Shown here piece after piece: positions 16,080 through 20,637 of a stretch of DNA of 20,637 nucleotides. Origin of the DNA: a bacterium. GTDB lineage: Bacteria > T1Sed10-126. Made by a program: the position numbers and the translations under genes. The first letter of the stretch is position 1. Every line of letters begins with the position of its first letter. The notes beneath the pieces were generated by a model, which was given only the letters and a program-made list of their open reading frames with translations, was not told where the DNA came from and did no database searches. The DNA is taken from positions 1 to 20,637 of the forward strand of contig PWOD01000067.1 of assembly GCA_003557545.1 (NCBI GenBank), read 5' to 3'.

Positions 16080-17031
16080 CTAACTGTTTTAAATTATCGC
16101 CTTTCAAAGCATCTAATACATCAAAAGCGACCTTGATCGCATCCTTGCCTTCACTTCCTCCTACAACCGGTTCCCGACCCTCTTTGATACAGTGAATAAA
16201 ATGCAACAGCTCCCGCTTTAAACTTTCTCCTTCCGGGACTGCCGGAGTATATATCTCACAGTCTGGTCCCTCCGCCTCATCTTTCAATCTCCACACCTTA
16301 ACCTTCTGATCCTTGTAGTTCAAAGAAACATAATTTTCCGGCTGAAAAACCCTGATTTCGCGACGTGCTTCGGGAGATACACGACTGGCAGTAAGATTAG
16401 CAACACAACCATTGGCAAATTCAAACCGCGCGTTGCAGATATCTTCAAACTCTGTCATTACTGCTGCGCCAACTGTCCGAACCTCAACCAGCGGTGAATC
16501 AACCAGGCTGAGCATAATATCTATGTCATGTATCATCAGATCCAGCACCACACTAATATCCACAGAGCGCTCCGTAAACGGACCTAATCTGTTGACCTCA
16601 ATAAACCGAGGTTCTTTAATATATTTCTGGGCGGCGACAAAGGCCGTATTAAATCGCTCGATATGCCCGACCTGCAACAGTACACCTTTTTCACGGGAAA
16701 GTGAAAAGAGTTTTTCGGCCTCTTCCAGAGTCTGCACCATCGGTTTTTCAATCAAACAATCAATCCCATTTTGGATTAGTTTTGTCCCGACCTCATAATG
16801 ATATTCGGTTGGAACCACTATACTGGCAGCATCGATTTTGGGCAGAAGTTCATCCATATCAGAATAATAGTCAGTTCCATATTTTTCACTTATAGCACGG
16901 CCCCGAACCGGATCAGTATCCACAACTCCCACAAGGTTTACATCGTGAAAAGAGGCAAACAAGCGGGCATGATGCTCACCTAGATGTCCAACCCCTATAA
17001 CACCTACATTTAATGTTTCTTTATCATACAT
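16072..17031 (-). CDS. Gfo/Idh/MocA oxidoreductase, GnnA-like
   Basis: This is an NAD(P)-dependent sugar dehydrogenase of 319 residues. The Rossmann motif GVIGVGHLGEHHARL is at 10-24, the EKP motif at 95-97 (catalytic-type K96) and DLMIHDID (D164, H168, D169) in the catalytic domain. The sequence around DLMIHDID and its place at the head of an lpxB operon resemble GnnA, the UDP-GlcNAc 3-dehydrogenase that leads to 2,3-diamino-glucosamine lipid A. That assignment is inference, because the family covers many sugars. ATG at 17031 has GGTGATGA upstream. It is the first gene of the compact lpx operon. Confidence 0.85.
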   Translation of the reverse strand: MYDKETLNVGVIGVGHLGEHHARLFASFHDVNLVGVVDTDPVRGRAISEKYGTDYYSDMDELLPKIDAASIVVPTEYHYEVGTKLIQNGIDCLIEKPMVQTLEEAEKLFSLSREKGVLLQVGHIERFNTAFVAAQKYIKEPRFIEVNRLGPFTERSVDISVVLDLMIHDIDIMLSLVDSPLVEVRTVGAAVMTEFEDICNARFEFANGCVANLTASRVSPEARREIRVFQPENYVSLNYKDQKVKVWRLKDEAEGPDCEIYTPAVPEGESLKRELLHFIHCIKEGREPVVGGSEGKDAIKVAFDVLDALKGDNLKQLDG

Positions 17032-17119
17032 ATCATCATCACCTGTTAATTAATATGAAAGAACCATAACAAAATCAGCTAATATTTAACTGTTAATCAA
17101 CACCTTACTCAGTTGATCT

Positions 17120-17125
17120 ATTATA
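17120..17125 (-). promoter_or_regulatory. Possible -10 element for the late lpx operon
   Basis: TATAAT on the minus strand lies about 90 bases before the GnnA-like gene. No convincing -35 element is found at 16-18 bases. The intergenic region 17032-17191 also holds two small dyads, TTAACTGTTAA at 17086-17096 and TAACAGTTA at 17166-17174. Confidence 0.25.
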
Positions 17126-17191
17126 TGATAACAAACTACTCGAGGCTGGCGTAAAATTTTCCCTCTAACAGTTAATTCTTCAGCCTCACTT

Positions 17192-19981
17192 TCAATCAAA
17201 GAAAAAACGTAATATTTCACTGACCGGTTTTCCCAGTACATCAGATAATATATCCCGCACTAACCCATCCCTGAAATCTCTTCTAACAGCATCGCGGTCC
17301 ACTTCAACCTTAGGCGAGGCAAGCTCACCCTTAACCTCAAACCCGATCTCTATCCTCCGCTCGCGGCCGATACCGATCTGTCTATAAAGATCTCCAAGTA
17401 CATCCTGCAGATAACGTCGTACCGCTTCGCCCTGAAGAATTAATCGATAGGAGGAATCAATCGTTCCATCAAAACCGATCCGGCCTCGACCCCTCAATCT
17501 AACATTATCAGCCTCTAATCTGAGTCCCGACAGCTGCAGATAACCATCCTCCACCGAAAAACGATTTTCACCCGGCTTAATAATCAGGTCATGACCAATT
17601 TTTTCTAAATTAGCCACCTGCTCCAGACCACCAACAACGGGAAACTCTTCCATCACCAACTGCGAATTTCTTACAACAAGCTCACCATTCCAACTCTGCC
17701 AGTCGCCCAGCTGACCTGTTAATTTCAGTTCCCCCGAAACAGCACCTTTAATATTACCCAAAAAAGGATCGATATGAGCTGGTAATTTTTCCAGTTCTAC
17801 TTCTGAAATCTGCAGATCTATTTCTAGATTTTCAAACTCCCTCAGAGATAAATCCCCGGTTAAATCAGCTCCGGAAAATTCGGCCCTGTCAACCGCCAGA
17901 TTATAGTCACCGCCCTGACCGCTAACTGTTCCAGAAAAATCATTGACTGCAACTCCATATCCTCCCAGCTTGCCGGCAGCTAACTCACCCGCAATTACAG
18001 GTTCCATTAGCGGACCTGTTAACTGAACTGACAGGGCTCCACCTTGAAGTTCGACCAGCGCAATCATAGTATCAGATTTAAATAGATCGACGGCCGAAAT
18101 TTCACGCCCCTCAAGCTGCAATTTCCAGACAGGATCAACAAATCCCACTTGATGTTCTATTCCCCCGTCGAACTCCAGCTCACCGGTCTCCAGTCTGGCA
18201 GTTAATCCGCCAAGATTGATTCTTTCTGAATCAACCATCACCGCTCCCTCCACCTCGGTCAATCCAACCCCGGATTTTTCCAATGCTCCCCCGGCAAAAC
18301 TAATTTGACCGGAATAGTCATACCAGTTTTCCATCGGCTGAGCAAACTGTAGATGGGCAGATTTAACCTCCACAGCCAATCCGGGGAAAATTTCCTGCTC
18401 CGAAACAATTGAAAATTCTTCCGTTTCAAACCGTAACGGACCACGGGAACTGCCTGCTATACGCCAGCGGTTATCAAAAAAATCATTGAATCGGCCGGCT
18501 ACCGTCATCTCTTCAGGACTCTTTGAACTGTATGAACCAACAATCCAGACATCCCTTAAACTACCCCCCTCAAAGCTTATTCTTGCACCATGAGTTGAAA
18601 AAACCATCCGCTGTTCAGCAGGGTTTAAAACCGCCGAAAAACTGAATGGTACGTTAACTCCGGTCAACTCACCCAGACCATCGATCGGTACATCTATCCC
18701 GGCAAATGGTGGGTCTTCAACAATCGCCTGACTGAGGCCATGTAAATCCAATCTTGCAACCCCTTCCTCACGCACAATCTGGCCGGCGGCGATCCCCCCC
18801 TGTACTCCCTCGGTAACGAACTCACCACTCTTGAAATAGAGAGCATCATCTCGCCAGACAGCTTCCCATGAACTTAATTCAAAATTTCGATAGATATCCT
18901 CCTGCTGTTCCCAACGACCGTGGAGGCGAGATAAATAAAACTGGATTTCCGGTTCAATACTGACAGCCTTCCCTCCCAGCTTGAACTGCCCGGTCAGTGG
19001 ACCCACCTCTACAATTTGCACTGGCAATTGATCGAAAAAACTTAACTCTTCTAAGATTACTTCAGACTCCACTCTATAATCGCCGGTCAATTCAATATAT
19101 CCCTCAGAATCAAGCAATCGTCCGCTAGATTCTGCCTGAAAATAGGGGGATTCAAGCTGCAATTTTTCCAACTTTACATCACTAAAATTATCAGCAATAA
19201 TCACCGACTTAACAGAAATTTCCGGAAGTTTAATAGCCGCATTATAGATCGGAGTAACACCCATATCTGCTTCAAACCTGAAACCAGACCCCTGCTGGTT
19301 GAAACTTAGCTCACCGTGCCACGAGCTTTCAAATCCCTCCAGTCGATCATCATCTATCTGCAGATCCCTTACTGCAGCCCAAGCCCTCAGTTCGGGGAGA
19401 AGTTCCAGTTTTGCCTCGATCTCCAGGGGAATATTATGGACCTTTTCTATTGTAAATAAAATCGGTTTGGCAGCTGATAAATATTGAAGATCACTTCCAC
19501 TTGCCTCAATTTCAACAATTTCGGGATCGGAATAATAGACTGCCCAATTACGAACAAACAGCTCCAGATCAGGAAAAATTTCAGCCTCAAATTGATTGGA
19601 GGAGGAACTGTTATTGAGGATTTGCGGAGTCAATCTGAGCTCCATACGACCAACTCTTAATCCCCGAAAAAGATGGGTGGGATTTCCCGGGAAATGTTGC
19701 CTGAAATAATTGTACCAACCCAGTCTGAACTCCAGGTTGTCCAGCTTGGCCAGCATTTCTGCTCCATCTTCACGGGTTACTGTCAGGCTAGATATAACCG
19801 GATTCAAACGCCAGTTAAAATATAGATAGCCGGGCGCAACAGACAGCCCGGTTTGATCCTCAATAAGCTGCTGTAACTCATATCGCACCGGCGGTAAATT
19901 TAACAGGGCGACCACAGTTAAATAAACTAATAAAAAAACCAGTAACAAAATTTTCAAAAGCCGTAGTTTGATATCGGTCAT
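17192..19981 (-). CDS. AsmA/TamB-like envelope protein, 929 aa
   Basis: This protein of 929 residues has one N-terminal transmembrane helix (about 8-30), followed by a very long beta-rich region made of repeated units such as LSLREFENLEIDLQIS and SGELKLTGQLGDWQSWNG. Near residues 800-880, GRIGFDGTIDSSYRLILQGEA and the segment before it resemble the AsmA-like C-terminal domain (AsmA_2/DUF3971 group). Such proteins are anchored in the inner membrane and thought to form hydrophobic grooves across the periplasm for lipid transport or envelope assembly. The role here is inferred. It lies between groEL and the lpx operon on the same strand. ATG at 19981 has only a weak GGGAAAG site. No terminator is seen between it and the next gene. 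Confidence 0.8.
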   Translation of the reverse strand: MTDIKLRLLKILLLVFLLVYLTVVALLNLPPVRYELQQLIEDQTGLSVAPGYLYFNWRLNPVISSLTVTREDGAEMLAKLDNLEFRLGWYNYFRQHFPGNPTHLFRGLRVGRMELRLTPQILNNSSSSNQFEAEIFPDLELFVRNWAVYYSDPEIVEIEASGSDLQYLSAAKPILFTIEKVHNIPLEIEAKLELLPELRAWAAVRDLQIDDDRLEGFESSWHGELSFNQQGSGFRFEADMGVTPIYNAAIKLPEISVKSVIIADNFSDVKLEKLQLESPYFQAESSGRLLDSEGYIELTGDYRVESEVILEELSFFDQLPVQIVEVGPLTGQFKLGGKAVSIEPEIQFYLSRLHGRWEQQEDIYRNFELSSWEAVWRDDALYFKSGEFVTEGVQGGIAAGQIVREEGVARLDLHGLSQAIVEDPPFAGIDVPIDGLGELTGVNVPFSFSAVLNPAEQRMVFSTHGARISFEGGSLRDVWIVGSYSSKSPEEMTVAGRFNDFFDNRWRIAGSSRGPLRFETEEFSIVSEQEIFPGLAVEVKSAHLQFAQPMENWYDYSGQISFAGGALEKSGVGLTEVEGAVMVDSERINLGGLTARLETGELEFDGGIEHQVGFVDPVWKLQLEGREISAVDLFKSDTMIALVELQGGALSVQLTGPLMEPVIAGELAAGKLGGYGVAVNDFSGTVSGQGGDYNLAVDRAEFSGADLTGDLSLREFENLEIDLQISEVELEKLPAHIDPFLGNIKGAVSGELKLTGQLGDWQSWNGELVVRNSQLVMEEFPVVGGLEQVANLEKIGHDLIIKPGENRFSVEDGYLQLSGLRLEADNVRLRGRGRIGFDGTIDSSYRLILQGEAVRRYLQDVLGDLYRQIGIGRERRIEIGFEVKGELASPKVEVDRDAVRRDFRDGLVRDILSDVLGKPVSEILRFFFD

Positions 19982-20070
19982 TGTTCTTTCCCATGCAGAA
20001 GATTAGTCACGTTAAAACCATAATAAAGCTTTGATAATAACGCAAGTTTAAAACTCAAACTACAGGGTAC

Positions 20071-20113
20071 AAAAAAAAAACCCAGGCCCGGTGTTTTCAC
20101 CGGAACCTGGGTT
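20071..20113 (-). terminator. Intrinsic terminator of groEL
   Basis: In the minus-strand transcript, AACCCAGG and CCGGTG pair with CACCGG and CCTGGGTT around an AAAA loop, giving an 8+6 base-pair stem with a small internal bulge. A run of ten T follows, partly shared with the stem base. It begins about 30 bases after the groEL stop and separates it from the AsmA-like gene. The stretch 19982-20070 beyond it holds no promoter I can defend. Confidence 0.92.
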
Positions 20114-20143
20114 ATCGGGGGAAGGGGTATCTGATTATTCTAT

Positions 20144-20637
20144 TTACATACCCATGGCGCCGCCTGGCATCCCCCCACCTCCTGGCATTCCACCGGGTCC
20201 ACCACTATCGTTATCCTCTTTTATCTCAGCAATAGCGGCCTCCGTTGTGATCAGCAATGAGGCGATGCTGCTAGCGTTCTGAATAGTGTTTCGAACGACC
20301 TTTGCAGGATCAATTATACCAGAACTCAGCAAGTTTTCAAACTCCATTGTTTTGGCATTGAATCCAACATCTGGGTCTTTCTCGTTAATCAATCTCTCAA
20401 CTATCACAGAACCCTCCACACCGGCATTATCTGCAATCTGCCGGGCAGGCGCAGAAAGTGCTTTCTGAAGAATTCTCAGACCCTGCTGCTCTTCTGGATC
20501 TTCCAACTCAACCGCCTCAAGCTCCTTCTGAATTCTCAACAGGGTAACACCTCCGCCAGGAACAATTCCTTCTTCAACAGCGGCGCGAGTTGATTGCAGT
20601 GCATCCTCAACTCGATCTTTTTTCTCTTCCATCTCAG
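20144..20637 (-). CDS. groEL: Chaperonin GroEL, C-terminal part (5' end outside window)
   Basis: This is the last 163 or so residues of the 60-kDa chaperonin, running off the right edge. The frame continues through the internal Met at 20632. Recognisable segments are EKKDRVEDALQSTRAAVEEG, IVPGGGVTLLRI, ALSAPARQIADNAGVEGSV and DPAKVVRNTIQNASSIASLL, from the equatorial domain. The ending GGPGGMPGGGGMPGGAMGM is the disordered Gly/Met tail that projects into the ring cavity in GroEL. Complex partner GroES is not in the window. Confidence 0.98.
   Translation of the reverse strand, partial: EMEEKKDRVEDALQSTRAAVEEGIVPGGGVTLLRIQKELEAVELEDPEEQQGLRILQKALSAPARQIADNAGVEGSVIVERLINEKDPDVGFNAKTMEFENLLSSGIIDPAKVVRNTIQNASSIASLLITTEAAIAEIKEDNDSGGPGGMPGGGGMPGGAMGM

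Noticed and set aside
20147-20200. Gly/Met-codon repeats near the right edge as a DNA repeat
   Set aside because: They encode the normal GGM tail of GroEL.

Overview
The window reads as bacterial chromosome from a diderm (LPS-making) organism. Lipid A and Kdo genes show that it has an outer membrane. Strong AGGAGG-type ribosome binding sites, frequent GTG and TTG starts, an endonuclease-type MutL and a GroEL with a Gly/Met tail together suggest a Gram-negative Firmicute such as the Halanaerobiales. That placement is inference by eye, not a database result. I see no tRNA, rRNA, CRISPR array, insertion sequence or prophage. No gene-free stretch exceeds 300 bases.

Left part (1-5145). A 5'-truncated metallo-beta-lactamase-fold hydrolase converges on a WecE-like sugar-nucleotide aminotransferase. 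A 211-base divergent promoter region follows, then pepA (leucyl aminopeptidase) and a small ribbon-helix-helix protein. This pair converges on the end of a minus-strand set made of a GGDEF protein and two TrzA/AtzA-type amidohydrolases.

Middle (5161-9319). The GGDEF protein has a degenerate receiver-like N-terminus, an apparently intact GGEEF cyclase with an I-site, and a C-terminal module that looks like a CBM48/AMPK-type glycogen-binding domain. Downstream on the same strand are an 8-oxoguanine-deaminase-like and an MTA/SAH-deaminase-like enzyme. Next comes a small accessory-looking patch: a 67-residue HTH protein with a TTG start, a 148-residue unknown protein with a TTG start, and a 197-residue membrane-anchored unknown protein. 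The last two diverge around a short dyad.

Right part (9325-20637, all minus strand). In transcription order: the 3' end of groEL with a clear intrinsic terminator, a 929-residue AsmA/TamB-like protein, then a tightly packed late lipid A operon. The operon runs Gfo/Idh/MocA oxidoreductase (GnnA-like), lpxB, DUF374 acyltransferase (LpxJ-like), lpxK, kdtA/waaA, an LpxL-type acyltransferase, then mutL. From lpxB to the LpxL-type gene the reading frames overlap by 1-14 bases, which implies translational coupling. The operon covers disaccharide synthesis, 4'-phosphorylation, Kdo addition and late acylation. The early genes lpxA, lpxC and lpxD, and an msbA flippase, are not in the window.

The most distinctive points are the cyclase/glycogen-binding fusion and its link to purine-type deaminases, the coexistence of two unrelated lipid A acyltransferase families plus a GnnA-like dehydrogenase, and mutL sitting at the end of an LPS operon.
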